A stretch of 64,000 nt of DNA from JAFAMS01 sp963715815 (GCA_963715815.1 OY970278.1:558001-622000); one strand, 5' to 3'. Numbered from the stretch's first letter, positions 7,633-16,956 are shown. Numbers and translations are program-made. Notes: generated from the sequence alone by a model not told the origin.

Positions 7633-8388
7633 TTAGGGCCGTCGATGTACCGAGTTGATCGTCGGCGGTCCGGTGAGCGTACAGACGAGCGGCGTTGTGT
7701 AATCCGGGAAGTCCAGCTCGACGGGACCAACAGCGAGTTGCGTCTTGGTGTCGATCTCACCATAGAGCGAGACAATCGGGCTGGAGTTAACCGATTTGAA
7801 TTCGACGACGCTGCTGTACGTGTTTCCGCCGGTCGTAATCGGCGCGATCGGGCCCAGGAACGTTGTTGTAAAGTTGCCGATGCCCGGAGCCAGGTACGTG
7901 CTCATCTGTCCGACCGTCTCGTTCGTACCGAATTCGAGACCAGGTGTCGTCAGCGTCGTCGTGGTTGGTCCGAACACCCACTGATAAACCGACGTGTTGC
8001 CGAGGCCGTCATTGGCTTCGTCGGCGGTCAACGTGTATGTGGCGGGTGGGCCGGGGTCGCTCACCGTCAACGTGTCCGCAAGCGTTTGTACGCCTTGCAG
8101 AATCGGGCCGACCGTGACATTCTTTGAAGCCGTCACGGAAGCGTTGCACGCGTAATTCCACGCATCGTTATTTGCCAGCGGTTGATACGACGTCGGCGTC
8201 GGAGACGGCGTCGGTGTCGGACCGCCCGGCGTCGCTGTCGGAACCGGCGTGCAGGTCCCGCAGGTCGGAACCGGGCTCGGTGTCGCCGTCGCGGAGATCG
8301 ACGAGTTGCCGTGGCATCCGGTCGTTACGGCGCCTGCAATTGCGGCTGCGACGAAAAGCGCTGGTAAAACGATCCGTTTGAGCGTCAT
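7633..8388 (-). CDS. Secreted lipoprotein of unknown function
   Basis: The 251-residue product has a lipoprotein signal (KRIVLPALFVAAAIAG with lipobox VTTGC), then a Pro/Thr-rich linker of TPTP-type repeats (about residues 38-66), and a predicted all-beta domain rich in Thr, Val and Gly. The linker suggests that the domain is held away from the membrane. Nothing in the domain identifies a function; extracellular beta-sandwich binding or adhesion is possible. It lies 16 bases upstream of the glycosylase start on the same strand. Confidence 0.72.
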   Translation of the reverse strand: MTLKRIVLPALFVAAAIAGAVTTGCHGNSSISATATPSPVPTCGTCTPVPTATPGGPTPTPSPTPTSYQPLANNDAWNYACNASVTASKNVTVGPILQGVQTLADTLTVSDPGPPATYTLTADEANDGLGNTSVYQWVFGPTTTTLTTPGLEFGTNETVGQMSTYLAPGIGNFTTTFLGPIAPITTGGNTYSSVVEFKSVNSSPIVSLYGEIDTKTQLAVGPVELDFPDYTTPLVCTLTGPPTINSVHRRP

Positions 8389-8479
8389 TCAAATCGCAGT
8401 TTATGGCATGCCGTGGAGCCCACCTGCAAAGCGAGCGAGCCTGCGCGCGCACTTCGATTACATGACGATGAGAAACAAA

Positions 8480-8505
8480 GAGGGCAGACGTTTCCGTCTG
8501 CCCTC
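8480..8505 (-). terminator. Strong stem-loop terminator after the propeller lipoprotein
   Basis: GAGGGCAGACG-TTTC-CGTCTGCCCTC is an eleven-base-pair perfect stem with a four-base loop. Read on the minus strand it follows the stop codon at 8526 and is followed by TTTGTTTCTC. It most likely ends transcription of the 8526-10361 gene and insulates the lipoprotein gene at 7633-8388. Confidence 0.75.
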
Positions 8506-8525
8506 TCGTGTTGGATTCAGCGTGA

Positions 8526-10361
8526 CTAGTGGATGTTTCGGTGCATCCGCTGCATGAAGCGCGCAAACGCTGCATGTCCCGAGTGCGCTGCAGCCGCGCC
8601 AGCACTGAAGCTGGACGTCTTCCGGCGCGTCGATGCGGCCGATTCCTGGTAACCGTTGTAGAGGACGATTGACGTTTCACCCGCGCTGCTCACGCTGGTT
8701 GCAGCGTTACCTCCCGCAGCGACGACGAACGTTCCGTTAATTCCGGTGTTGCCCGCGCCGACGAAGCTTCCGAAGAAGATCGTCCCATCGGGAGCAACGA
8801 CGAGCGGATAGACGTCAAAGCTTCCGGTGATCGTGCGGAGCACGGAAGTGCCACCGGGAGCGAAGACTTGGATGTTGTTCAAATCGTCGTTCTGTTCGGT
8901 GCTGGAGTTGCAGTTGTAGCCCGCGTTGTTGTTTCCAACATAGATGTTGCCGGTCGCATCAATGTCGACACCCGTTGGTCCCGCACCGTTCGTATCACTC
9001 GCCGTGGCAACGAACTTCTCCGATCCGCTCGGCGGATAGATGTACAGACCCGCTTGTGCATCGCAGCTGTAGTAGCCGAACTCCGTGACATAGATCGTTC
9101 CATCCGGACCGACCGTCATATAGTTTGGAGCAAAGTCCGGTAGATCTGTGGCGATCGTTTCCGGTACCGTGCGCGTCGGCGTCGAGCTACCCGGTGCATA
9201 TACCGCGTAGTTCGCAGTCGTTCCATCATTGTTGGCGAGAATGACCGTTCCGTCGTGTTGCACGTCGAATGCCGGCGTGTCGACGAACTGGGCGGTCATC
9301 GTGTAGTTCGGTGCGCCGCCGGACGAACCCGGATTCCAAACTTCAGCGTGAAGCACAGCGGGATAAGGGTTGTAGTCGACCCAGAAGTTCACGACTTCAC
9401 CGCTGCCGCTGCTCTCAACGATGAACTCGTAGTCGTTTGCTACTCCGGTAGGCATTTGTGAAATATAGGTTGTGTTTGGAGTCGTTGAGCCAGCCGCATA
9501 CTTCTGAATTGTTGGCGGAGGCGTCGTTGCAGCTGGTGCCGGTGTCGCCCAATAGTCGTTGTAGACGTTCGCGCTATCGTCGAGCGCGACCGAATTGGAG
9601 TTGATGTTCAGCGTGCTAACGACGCTACCGCCGGTATTGACGATAACAATTCCGGTCGTGCCTTGCGCGAGATACGCTACTTCCTGGTTTTGCGTCGGCG
9701 GCGGCGTTGACGATCCGCTCACGGCGAAGACGCAGAAGCCGTATGCCTGACCTTGCTGCAATGTGAACGAACCGACAGTTCCGCTGAACGTGAGGCTCGT
9801 GCTGTCGCTTGTCGTGACGGGGCCTGAAATCGTCTGCCACGCCGGCGACGCCTGCGTGCTGTCGTAGAACGCAAGATAGTAGTTGGTACCAGTCGTTAGC
9901 GTACCGGCAGGGAATGTTTGCGTGAAGCTAACCGCTCCCGCGACTGTGATCGATGCGCTGGGCGTGATCACGTCGTAATAGATCGGGTTGTTCTGGCCGC
10001 TGACCATGGGCCGAACTTTGCCCATCGTCTGAACGCCGCCACCGCCAGACTTTGTTGCGAAACCGAGGGCCGGAACGCCGCTCGGATTCGAGTTGCCTTC
10101 CTTGATTGAAACGGACGTGTTGGCTGCAGCAGTCACGAGCGCTGCCGAGACACTTTGCGAGTACCCCGCCGGTGCCGGCACTGAAGTAGCAACGGGCTGT
10201 TGTGCCAGCGCCGTCGATGAAAGCGGCGCGCTTGTCGAAAGCGACACAGAAGCCGGCGTAAAGTTCACGGTGCTTGTCGTGCCACCGCCGCCGCATGCGG
10301 CCAGAACCGCAAGGCCGATAGCAACACCGATAAGCGACCCGATGTAACGGTAGGTCCGCAT
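8526..10361 (-). CDS. Large lipoprotein with NHL/SMP-like beta-propeller
   Basis: The 611-residue product carries a lipoprotein signal with lipobox LAAC followed by GGGG. Residues about 30-230 form a Ser/Thr-rich beta domain; the C-terminal half has repeated blade-like phrases such as VGPDGTIYVTEF, IDATGNIYVGNN and VAPDGTIFFGSF, typical of NHL or gluconolactonase-like propellers. It is probably an outer-surface or periplasmic binding protein. The C-terminus is His/Arg-rich. ATG 10361 has AGGAG about 12 bases upstream, somewhat far. Its lead sequence resembles that of the lipoprotein at 12882-14372, suggesting a family of exported propellers. Function unknown. Confidence 0.75.
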   Translation of the reverse strand: MRTYRYIGSLIGVAIGLAVLAACGGGGTTSTVNFTPASVSLSTSAPLSSTALAQQPVATSVPAPAGYSQSVSAALVTAAANTSVSIKEGNSNPSGVPALGFATKSGGGGVQTMGKVRPMVSGQNNPIYYDVITPSASITVAGAVSFTQTFPAGTLTTGTNYYLAFYDSTQASPAWQTISGPVTTSDSTSLTFSGTVGSFTLQQGQAYGFCVFAVSGSSTPPPTQNQEVAYLAQGTTGIVIVNTGGSVVSTLNINSNSVALDDSANVYNDYWATPAPAATTPPPTIQKYAAGSTTPNTTYISQMPTGVANDYEFIVESSGSGEVVNFWVDYNPYPAVLHAEVWNPGSSGGAPNYTMTAQFVDTPAFDVQHDGTVILANNDGTTANYAVYAPGSSTPTRTVPETIATDLPDFAPNYMTVGPDGTIYVTEFGYYSCDAQAGLYIYPPSGSEKFVATASDTNGAGPTGVDIDATGNIYVGNNNAGYNCNSSTEQNDDLNNIQVFAPGGTSVLRTITGSFDVYPLVVAPDGTIFFGSFVGAGNTGINGTFVVAAGGNAATSVSSAGETSIVLYNGYQESAASTRRKTSSFSAGAAAAHSGHAAFARFMQRMHRNIH

Positions 10362-10600
10362 TTAGAAAGGAATCTCCTAAGGAAAGCAAGTGTCGGAGCG
10401 GTTTCTTTGTGCCCACACAGGGCCTAACCATCCCTATTATTGTTTGATTACTGTGTGGCTACTTTCGTAGGACGCCCTTCCCCCCGCTCAACAGCAGAGC
10501 AGCCCAAGAGCACGCAATTTGTTGCGTTCGGTCACTCCTGCGGCCGCCGGCGCGCGTATCTTGGGGGAAACAAGCGACCTACCGCCGCAAAATAAGCGTT

Positions 10601-10613
10601 CGGAGGAAGTCCG
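10601..10613 (+). promoter_or_regulatory. Small hairpin displaying the Shine-Dalgarno of the cyclase gene
   Basis: CGGA-GGAAG-TCCG: a four-base-pair stem with the Shine-Dalgarno core in its loop, ending one base before the TTG start codon at 10615. The ribosome binding site itself fixes the TTG as start in preference to upstream TTG codons at 10519 and 10522. A role of the hairpin is speculative. Confidence 0.4.
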
Positions 10614-10614
10614 T

Positions 10615-11943
10615 TTGCCGCAGGACCGGATTCTGAGGGTCGGTGGTCAGGAAGCTGACAACCGCACCCTGGAAGCGTTGCTCAAAGCCGCCGGAATGAA
10701 CGACGTAAAATTTGCTACGTCGGGCGAAGCTTTGCCGCTTATCAGCGGACATCACTGCGACGTCCTGGTCCTCGATTTGATGCAATCGAGCGGCGATGTC
10801 CTCAAATTGCTTCGCGCCGCCTCACCTGCCGACGACACCGCCGCGCGTATTCCGGTAGTGGTCACCGCACCGTCTAACGCGACTGATCGCATTCAGTCGT
10901 GTCTGCAATACGGCGCGGAAGATTTTATTCTCACACCGGTCGATCCGAAGACGCCGCTCATGGTGACGCGTCGCATCTCGCTTGCCTTACAACGCCGGCG
11001 GATGGCAGACTTCAAAGTCCAAATCCGTTCGTCGACGCAAGAAGCCGACGAGACTGCGATCATGAAACTCGCCGACGACGCGTTCTTGCGATTCGTTCCG
11101 AAAGAGTTTCTTGAAAACCTCGATAAGAAGTCGCTCTCCGAAGTAAGGCTAGGCGATCACGTCCAGCGTGAGATGACCGTGTTCTTTACGGACATCCGCG
11201 ATTTTACGTCCCTCTCCGAAGCGCTGACGCCGCAAGAAAACTTCAAGTTTCTCAATTCGTATCTCCGAAACGTCAACCCGATCATTCGCGCGCACAAGGG
11301 ATTCATCGACAAGTACATCGGCGATGCGATCATGGCGCTCTTCCCCAACGACCCGGACGACGCGCTCGAAGCCGGCGTGAACTTGCAAAAGGCCGTCTTC
11401 AAATACAATCAAGGACGGCGTATGGCCGGCTACGTTCCGATTGCGATCGGTATCGGAATCCATCGCGGCGAGTTGATTCTGGGTACGATCGGTGAAGAAG
11501 AGCGGATGCAAACGACGGTTATCGCGGACGCCGTCAACGTCGCCTCGCGCCTCGAAGGACTCACGAAGACGTATCGGGTCGGATTGCTCGTCAGCGGCGC
11601 GGTCGTCGAATGCTTACAACCGACGCATCGGTTCAAGCTGCGGCATCTCGGTGGTGTTAAGGCCAAAGGCAAAACGCAAAGTGTCGAGATCTACGAGTGC
11701 TATAACAATGATGCGCCCGACCTGATCGAGCACAAAGACAAAACGCAAGACGCATTCGATAGCGCGATGGCGGAATTTCGTAAAGGCACGTTCCTTACCG
11801 CCGGTAAGATTTTCGGACGCATTGCGGAGCTTAATCCCGATGACGCGCCTGCTGCGTTCTTCCGCGATCGCTGTTCGCTCACGGTCGTTCACGAGCGCGG
11901 TCCGGGCGCGTGGGACGGCGCAGAAAAGATAGAAGTCAAGTAG
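10615..11943 (+). CDS. Receiver-like domain fused to class III adenylate cyclase
   Basis: TTG 10615 is chosen because GGAGGAAG lies five bases upstream; an open frame continues to 10519. The 442-residue protein has an N-terminal receiver-like domain (about 1-125) with the phosphorylatable position in VLVLDLMQ, but the usual acidic pair near the start (RVGGQE) and the Lys-Pro motif are lost, so it is probably not phosphorylated normally. The cyclase domain (about 190-365) is intact: FFTDIRDFTS (metal Asp), DKYIGDAIMALF (Lys and second Asp), GIHRGELILG, and ADAVNVASRLE (Asp, Asn, Arg). The Lys/Asp pair predicts ATP as substrate and cAMP as product. A short TPR-like tail follows. Confidence 0.88.
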   Translation: MPQDRILRVGGQEADNRTLEALLKAAGMNDVKFATSGEALPLISGHHCDVLVLDLMQSSGDVLKLLRAASPADDTAARIPVVVTAPSNATDRIQSCLQYGAEDFILTPVDPKTPLMVTRRISLALQRRRMADFKVQIRSSTQEADETAIMKLADDAFLRFVPKEFLENLDKKSLSEVRLGDHVQREMTVFFTDIRDFTSLSEALTPQENFKFLNSYLRNVNPIIRAHKGFIDKYIGDAIMALFPNDPDDALEAGVNLQKAVFKYNQGRRMAGYVPIAIGIGIHRGELILGTIGEEERMQTTVIADAVNVASRLEGLTKTYRVGLLVSGAVVECLQPTHRFKLRHLGGVKAKGKTQSVEIYECYNNDAPDLIEHKDKTQDAFDSAMAEFRKGTFLTAGKIFGRIAELNPDDAPAAFFRDRCSLTVVHERGPGAWDGAEKIEVK

Positions 11944-12770
11944 ACCAGTTCGAGTACTGGAACAACGAAGGGGGCGAGCGCTGGACGAAATTCGCGGCGC
12001 GTACGACGACCCTTTTCATCCCCCTGACCGACGCGCTCTTGCGAGCCGCGGCTCCGAAACCCGGCGAAGTCGTCCTGGATGTCGGCTGTGGTACGGCGCG
12101 TACGACAGTCGAGCTTTCGAAAGCGGTGCGGCCCGGTCGCGTCGTCGGCCTCGATATCTCGAGCGTGATCCTCGATGCTGCGCGCGCGAACGTGGGACGT
12201 GCCGGTGCCGAGGGCATCGAGCTTATCTTGGCCGATGCAGCGACTCACGCGTTCACAGAGAAATTCGATCTCGTCTTCTCCCAATTCGGCGTGATGTTCT
12301 TTGAAGATCCGGTCGCGGCGTTTGCGAATCTGCGTCGCGCGCTCAAGCCGAATGGCCGCATTACGTTCGCGTGCTGGCGTACGATGGAAGAGAATGCGTG
12401 GTTTTCGGTTCCGTTCGCAGAAGCAAAGCGCTTCGCGCCTCCGCCGCAACCGGCACCGCCCGATGCGCCCGGACCTCTTGCGTTTGCGGATGCAAAGCGC
12501 GTCGAGCGCATTCTGGGGGACGCGGGCTTTTCGGATATCGCGATCGCGCCGCACGACGAGCAGCTGCTGATCGGAAATCTCGATCAATTAGATGAGGCGA
12601 AATTCATGCTCTCGCGCATTGGCCCGGCGGGCCGGCTGCTCGATACGGTCGATGAGAACGCTCGGCGAACGGCGGAAGACGCGATCGGCATCGCGTTGCA
12701 AAAGCGCGCGTCTGAGTCGGGGATGCACCTGGGCTCCGGGATTTGGCTCGTGAGCGCGAGAAGCCGCTAG
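11910..12770 (+). CDS. SAM-dependent methyltransferase (UbiE/COQ5-like class I)
   Basis: The 286-residue protein has a Rossmann methyltransferase domain: motif I VVLDVGCGTARTTVEL (about residue 54), the acidic motif II in VVGLDISSVILDAA, motif III LILADAATH, then FSQFGVMFFEDPVAA and the post-motif FACWR. Substrate is not predictable; the pattern resembles the ArsM/UbiE-like Methyltransf_25 group. The GTG start at 11910 overlaps the cyclase gene by 34 bases and has no clear Shine-Dalgarno, so translation is likely coupled. Neither start nor substrate is certain. Confidence 0.8.
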   Translation: MGRRRKDRSQVDQFEYWNNEGGERWTKFAARTTTLFIPLTDALLRAAAPKPGEVVLDVGCGTARTTVELSKAVRPGRVVGLDISSVILDAARANVGRAGAEGIELILADAATHAFTEKFDLVFSQFGVMFFEDPVAAFANLRRALKPNGRITFACWRTMEENAWFSVPFAEAKRFAPPPQPAPPDAPGPLAFADAKRVERILGDAGFSDIAIAPHDEQLLIGNLDQLDEAKFMLSRIGPAGRLLDTVDENARRTAEDAIGIALQKRASESGMHLGSGIWLVSARSR

Positions 12771-12779
12771 CCCCCGCGT

Positions 12780-12874
12780 GGGAGCGTACGGGTCTGGTGG
12801 CTCGCACGGTCTTCAAAACCGTTGAGGCCGTCGCAAGGCGGCTGGTAGGTTCGATTCCTACACGCTCCCGCCAA
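12780..12874 (+). tRNA. selC: Selenocysteine tRNA, tRNA-Sec(UCA)
   Basis: A 95-base cloverleaf with all tRNA-Sec traits: 8-bp acceptor stem (GGGAGCGT with ACGCTCCC), 6-bp D-stem (CGGGTC with GGCTCG, four-base loop TGGT), anticodon arm ACGGT-CTTCAAA-ACCGT reading UCA for UGA, a long variable arm GCCGTC-GCAA-GGCGGC with a GNRA tetraloop, T-arm GTAGG-TTCGATT-CCTAC, discriminator G and encoded CCA. The 8+5 helix is the bacterial form recognised by SelA and SelB. No selA, selB, selD or selenoprotein gene was recognised within the window. Confidence 0.95.
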
Positions 12875-12881
12875 TAAACCA

Positions 12882-14372
12882 CTACACGCCAAAAGCGTAA
12901 ATCGTGTCGTTCCAATCGACGACATAGACACGTCCGTTCACGATCGTCGCACCGTTTCGCATAGCGCCCGTAATCGTTGAGCCGCTGTCCCAGAGCGACG
13001 CACCGCTAGCGGCGTTGAATGCTTGCAGCTTTGAGCCGACCGGATCGAAGACAACGCCGCCCGCTATCGTAATCGGCGCGACAGAAACGCCAATTTGCTG
13101 CGACCACAACTGGGTCACGTTGAGCCTGCAGTTCGCCTGCGTTTGAAACGCATACAGACCGACGTTATAGTTGCCGGCTTTCGGATTGTTGACGTACAGA
13201 AGGTGCGTGACGGACGAATGGGCCGGTGTGTAGATGATATCGGAGACGCCCATCGACAACGAGACCGTCGGCCCCGCGCTCACATTCGTACGGTCGAAGA
13301 TAAACGTCGTGCCCTCTTTGCGATTCGAAACCACGCATTGCGATCCGGCATCATCGTATAAGACGGCCGATCCGCCAAAGTCGTCGTCACTTCGCGGGAT
13401 GGGCGGCTGTGACGTAGCGACCACTGCGAGTGCCGGACTCCACTCGTCGAGGCTGTCGCTGAATGGTTGGTTTTCAGTCGGTACCAGATTGCTGTCGGCG
13501 CCGTAGAGGTTATGGGTTGTCGCGTCGACGGCGATTCCACCCCAGGCCCAGATCCCGCCCCCGTATTCCGAAGCCGTAGGCTGCGTGGAGTTACCGGTTG
13601 CGAAATAAAAGACGCTCGTTACCGTCGCGGTCTGCACATTCACCACGCGCAGTGCTCCGTGCCACTGGCCACGGTCGCAATAACTCGCGGTCGTCGTGTA
13701 GAGCTGGTTCTCAGTCGTGTCGAACGTGAGCGCGCTCCAGACGTGGTCGAGCGCCGGATTGTCGACAACGACTACACCGGACGAGGGCCAGCCCGACGCG
13801 ACGTTCCCGGTTGCCAGATCGAAGGCCCACAACACGCCGGTGCCGTCAACGACGTAGACGCGATTACGGCCGCGGTCCACTGCCGGTGTATCCGTGATGC
13901 CCCAGACGTAATCAGGGATGTTCTGGCAACTCGTCACTTGTGATCCAAGGTGCTTGCTCCAGAGCAAGGCACCGCTTATTGCGTTCAGCGCGACGAAATA
14001 TCCGTGCTCGTCACCGGCGTAGACGACGTCGATGTTCGCGCCGTTGATCGATACGTTTGCGGCGACGATCGGCTGTGTGTCGGCATAGAGGCTGGACGAA
14101 TCTCCGATCTTTTTGGACCACAGTAGATGCAACTTACCGGCGGTCGCCGGCGTAATTTGTGTCTCTGCAGTATTCTCGCCGCTATGTGGGAGACTAAATC
14201 CGAACATTGGCCAGTCGATGTCGGATGGATTTCCTGTCGGCTGACTCGTTGGTGCCGGGGAAGCCGTTACGCTCGAATGCTGCGCCGGCGTCGAGGAACC
14301 GCCGCCGCCACACGCCGTCAACGCGAATGTCAATGCTACGAGACAGGCCTCGATAAATCTCCGCGTAGGCAC
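12882..14372 (-). CDS. PQQ-type beta-propeller lipoprotein
   Basis: The 496-residue protein has a lipoprotein signal (lipobox LTAC followed by GGGG), a short Ser/Thr/Pro linker, and repeats of the quinoprotein/BamB propeller kind: ISGALLWSKHLGS, TGVLWAFDLATGN, ASGASLWDSGST and a closing blade VNGRVYVVDWNDTIYAFGV. The blade ends with W/YAF-type motifs. Dehydrogenase active-site residues for PQQ were not recognised, so a scaffold or binding role is more likely. GTG 14372 is the start; no strong Shine-Dalgarno. It converges on tRNA-Sec, whose CCA end is seven bases from this stop codon. Confidence 0.78.
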   Translation of the reverse strand: MPTRRFIEACLVALTFALTACGGGGSSTPAQHSSVTASPAPTSQPTGNPSDIDWPMFGFSLPHSGENTAETQITPATAGKLHLLWSKKIGDSSSLYADTQPIVAANVSINGANIDVVYAGDEHGYFVALNAISGALLWSKHLGSQVTSCQNIPDYVWGITDTPAVDRGRNRVYVVDGTGVLWAFDLATGNVASGWPSSGVVVVDNPALDHVWSALTFDTTENQLYTTTASYCDRGQWHGALRVVNVQTATVTSVFYFATGNSTQPTASEYGGGIWAWGGIAVDATTHNLYGADSNLVPTENQPFSDSLDEWSPALAVVATSQPPIPRSDDDFGGSAVLYDDAGSQCVVSNRKEGTTFIFDRTNVSAGPTVSLSMGVSDIIYTPAHSSVTHLLYVNNPKAGNYNVGLYAFQTQANCRLNVTQLWSQQIGVSVAPITIAGGVVFDPVGSKLQAFNAASGASLWDSGSTITGAMRNGATIVNGRVYVVDWNDTIYAFGV

Positions 14373-14439
14373 TTCAAGTAAGATCCACGTCTTTGGGGCT
14401 TAAACGGGAGCGCCGATTCGTCCCACCCAACTAAACCGA

Positions 14440-15411
14440 ATGCACGTGAACCTACGATGGGCCGTCCTTTGCGCACTCTTCGCGCTGGCTTTCGGCGCGG
14501 TACCGGTGCGAGCCGATGACGTTCCGGCGATCCGAGTCGCCACCGAATACGGGCTCGGTTACGCTCCGCTCTACATCGTTGCGAAGAAACCGGAGTTCGT
14601 TCGCAAGTATCTGCCGGACGCCGAAATCAGCATTCAGCATCTCGCGGGCGGGCCGGCGGTACGCGACGCGTTGCTTGCCGGCACCGTTGACATCGGAGGA
14701 CTCGGCGTTGCACCGGTGATTCAGGCCGCGGACAAAGGCGTCGACCTGAAGATAGCCGTCGGGATGGCATTCGTTCCGACCGCGCTCATCACGTATCGCG
14801 ACGACATCAAATCGGTTCGCGATCTCAAACCCGATGACAAGGTGAACGTCGTTTCGAGCAGCTCGCTGCAAGCCATGGAAATGAAGATGGCGGGCGACGC
14901 CTATTTCAACAATCCGGCTGCGTTCGACGGCAACATGACGACGATTTCGCATCCCGACGCAGTTGCGGCCGTGGAAAAACACGAGCTAGCCGGCGAGTTC
15001 GCAACGCCGCCATTCATTCGAACGCTCCTGCGTGAACCTGGGATGCACGTAATTCTGAGCAATCACGATTTTGCGGCCGCGGACTGCATGCCGATTCTCG
15101 CCGCCGCGTCCGGCCATTTTCACGACCGCCGGAAAGAGTACGATGCGCTCGTGCACGCAATCCAAGACGCGATCGCGTGGATGAATGCGAATCCGAAGGC
15201 TGCTGCTGAGTTTCTGGCCGCGGATCAGGGCGGCAAAATGAGCGCGGCCGATTGGCTCGCCGAGATTCAGCAGCCGGGCGTCAAATTCTCATCCGTGCCG
15301 AGCGGCGAAGCCGCGCTCGCCAAATTCATGCAGAAGATCGGCATCGTTTCCAAGGCGGCTTCGTACGATGACCTCACCTGGCCGAATTTGCACGGGGTCG
15401 GGGGCAGCTAG
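14440..15411 (+). CDS. ABC transporter substrate-binding protein, NitT/TauT (SsuA/ThiY) type
   Basis: The 323-residue protein has a cleavable signal (about 1-25, ending VPVRA-DD), then the SsuA-like fold: VATEYGLGYAPLYIVAKK, LAGGPAVRDALLAGTVDIGGLGV split over two segments, and the hinge SHPDAVAAVEKHELAGEFATPP. Relatives bind sulfonates, nitrate, taurine or pyrimidine precursors. It precedes hutH by 18 bases on the same strand, so it may belong to the histidine operon, yet no permease or ATPase follows. Substrate unresolved. Confidence 0.85.
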   Translation: MHVNLRWAVLCALFALAFGAVPVRADDVPAIRVATEYGLGYAPLYIVAKKPEFVRKYLPDAEISIQHLAGGPAVRDALLAGTVDIGGLGVAPVIQAADKGVDLKIAVGMAFVPTALITYRDDIKSVRDLKPDDKVNVVSSSSLQAMEMKMAGDAYFNNPAAFDGNMTTISHPDAVAAVEKHELAGEFATPPFIRTLLREPGMHVILSNHDFAAADCMPILAAASGHFHDRRKEYDALVHAIQDAIAWMNANPKAAAEFLAADQGGKMSAADWLAEIQQPGVKFSSVPSGEAALAKFMQKIGIVSKAASYDDLTWPNLHGVGGS

Positions 15412-15429
15412 GTAGAATGGAAGCTCGCC

Positions 15430-16956
15430 ATGCTGCTCGCGATTGACGGCAGACACCTGTCGCTCGAGGCGATCGAAGATGTCGCGCTGCACAAGGTTCC
15501 GGTTGAAATAACGGACTCCGCGCGCAACAATGTCGTGCGCGCGCGTGAATCGGTCGAGCGTCAGTATGCGCTCGGCACCGCAATCTACGGCGTGACGACG
15601 GGCTTTGGCCGGATGGCGAACGTGCTCATCGCTCCGGATGAAACGGAAAAGCTTCAAGAAAATCTCGTTCGCAGTCATGCATCGGGAACGGGTGCGCCGC
15701 TCGCGATTCCGCAGGTGCGCGCGGCGGGCGTGTTGCGGATCAATACGCTGGCCGCCGGCCATTCCGGCGTGCGTCTCTCGACGGTCGATCTCTTGACGGC
15801 AACGCTCAATCACGACGTCACGCCGTATGTGCCGTCGCAAGGTTCGGTCGGTGCGAGCGGCGATCTCGCGCCCCTCGCGCACATGACGCTGACGCTCATT
15901 GGCGAAGGCAAAGCATATTACGAGGGCGAGCTTCTGCCGAGCTCGGTCGCACTACGTAAAGCCGGTCTCGAGCCGATACGGCTTGGTGCAAAAGAAGGGC
16001 TCTCGCTCGTCAACGGCACCGAGGTGATGACCGCGATCGCGGCGCTTGCGCTTCTGCGAGCGGAACGGCTCATCAAAGCTGCAGACGTTATCGGCGCGAT
16101 GTCGCTTGAAGCGTTTCTGGGCACCGATCGCGTTTTCGACGAGCGCATCAATGCGCTTCGGCCGCATCCCGGTCAGTCGCAGGTTGCGACAAATCTGCGT
16201 GCGCTCTTGGCCGAGTCGGTCATCATGCTTTCGCATCGCGATTGCGGACGCGTTCAGGATCCGTATTCATTCCGGTGCATCCCCGTCGTGCACGGTTCGG
16301 TGCGCGATGCCGCGCGCTATGCACGCAGCGTGATCGAGATCGAAGCCATCTCGGTCACCGACAATCCGCTCGTCTTCGCCGAACACGATGAGTTTTTGAC
16401 CGGCGGAAATTTTCATGGCCAGCCCATTGCGACGGCGAGCGACACGCTCAAAGCGAGTCTCGTAACGCTCGCGAGCATCAGCGAGCGCAGGTCATATCTC
16501 TTGCTCAACGGTGAAGAGCGGGGACTGCCGCTGTTTCTCGCACAGAATCCCGGCTTGCAATCCGGCCTGATGCTCGCGCAATATACCGCCGCGTCGCTCG
16601 TCAGCGAAAGCAAAGCGCTTGCGTTTCCGTCCGGCGTCGATTCGATTCCGACCTCGGCGGGGCAAGAAGATCACGTCAGCATGGGAACGATCGCAGCGCG
16701 CACGCTCGACGCGATCGTCGACAATCTTGAAGGCACGCTTGCGTGCGAGCTGCTCGCGTCGCTTGCAGCGACCGATTTCCGCCGGCCACGGCGCTCCGGT
16801 GCCGGCACCGGCGCTGCCTACGATTGCGCGCGTGAAACAATTGCGCCGCTGCACGACGATCGCGTACTCGCCGACGACATCGTCGCCGCACGGGAGCTGT
16901 TGCGTTCCGGCACACTGATCGCGGCTGCGGAAAATGCAATCGGAGGTTCACTATGA
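15430..16956 (+). CDS. hutH: Histidine ammonia-lyase
   Basis: The 508-residue protein is full length. It contains the MIO-forming Ala-Ser-Gly in GSVGASGDLAPLAH, YGVTTGFGRM near the N-terminus (catalytic Tyr), NLVRSHASGTG, and SVTDNPLVF plus GGNFHGQPIA. It deaminates L-histidine to trans-urocanate, the first step of histidine degradation, in the cytoplasm. Relation to hutI, hutU and hutF downstream supports histidine rather than phenylalanine or tyrosine as substrate. The stop overlaps the next gene's ATG by four bases. Confidence 0.95.
   Translation: MLLAIDGRHLSLEAIEDVALHKVPVEITDSARNNVVRARESVERQYALGTAIYGVTTGFGRMANVLIAPDETEKLQENLVRSHASGTGAPLAIPQVRAAGVLRINTLAAGHSGVRLSTVDLLTATLNHDVTPYVPSQGSVGASGDLAPLAHMTLTLIGEGKAYYEGELLPSSVALRKAGLEPIRLGAKEGLSLVNGTEVMTAIAALALLRAERLIKAADVIGAMSLEAFLGTDRVFDERINALRPHPGQSQVATNLRALLAESVIMLSHRDCGRVQDPYSFRCIPVVHGSVRDAARYARSVIEIEAISVTDNPLVFAEHDEFLTGGNFHGQPIATASDTLKASLVTLASISERRSYLLLNGEERGLPLFLAQNPGLQSGLMLAQYTAASLVSESKALAFPSGVDSIPTSAGQEDHVSMGTIAARTLDAIVDNLEGTLACELLASLAATDFRRPRRSGAGTGAAYDCARETIAPLHDDRVLADDIVAARELLRSGTLIAAAENAIGGSL

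Noticed and set aside
8165..8290. Repetitive Thr/Pro codons as a possible CRISPR or tandem repeat array
   Set aside because: Irregular low-complexity coding for a lipoprotein linker, with no spacers or constant repeat.
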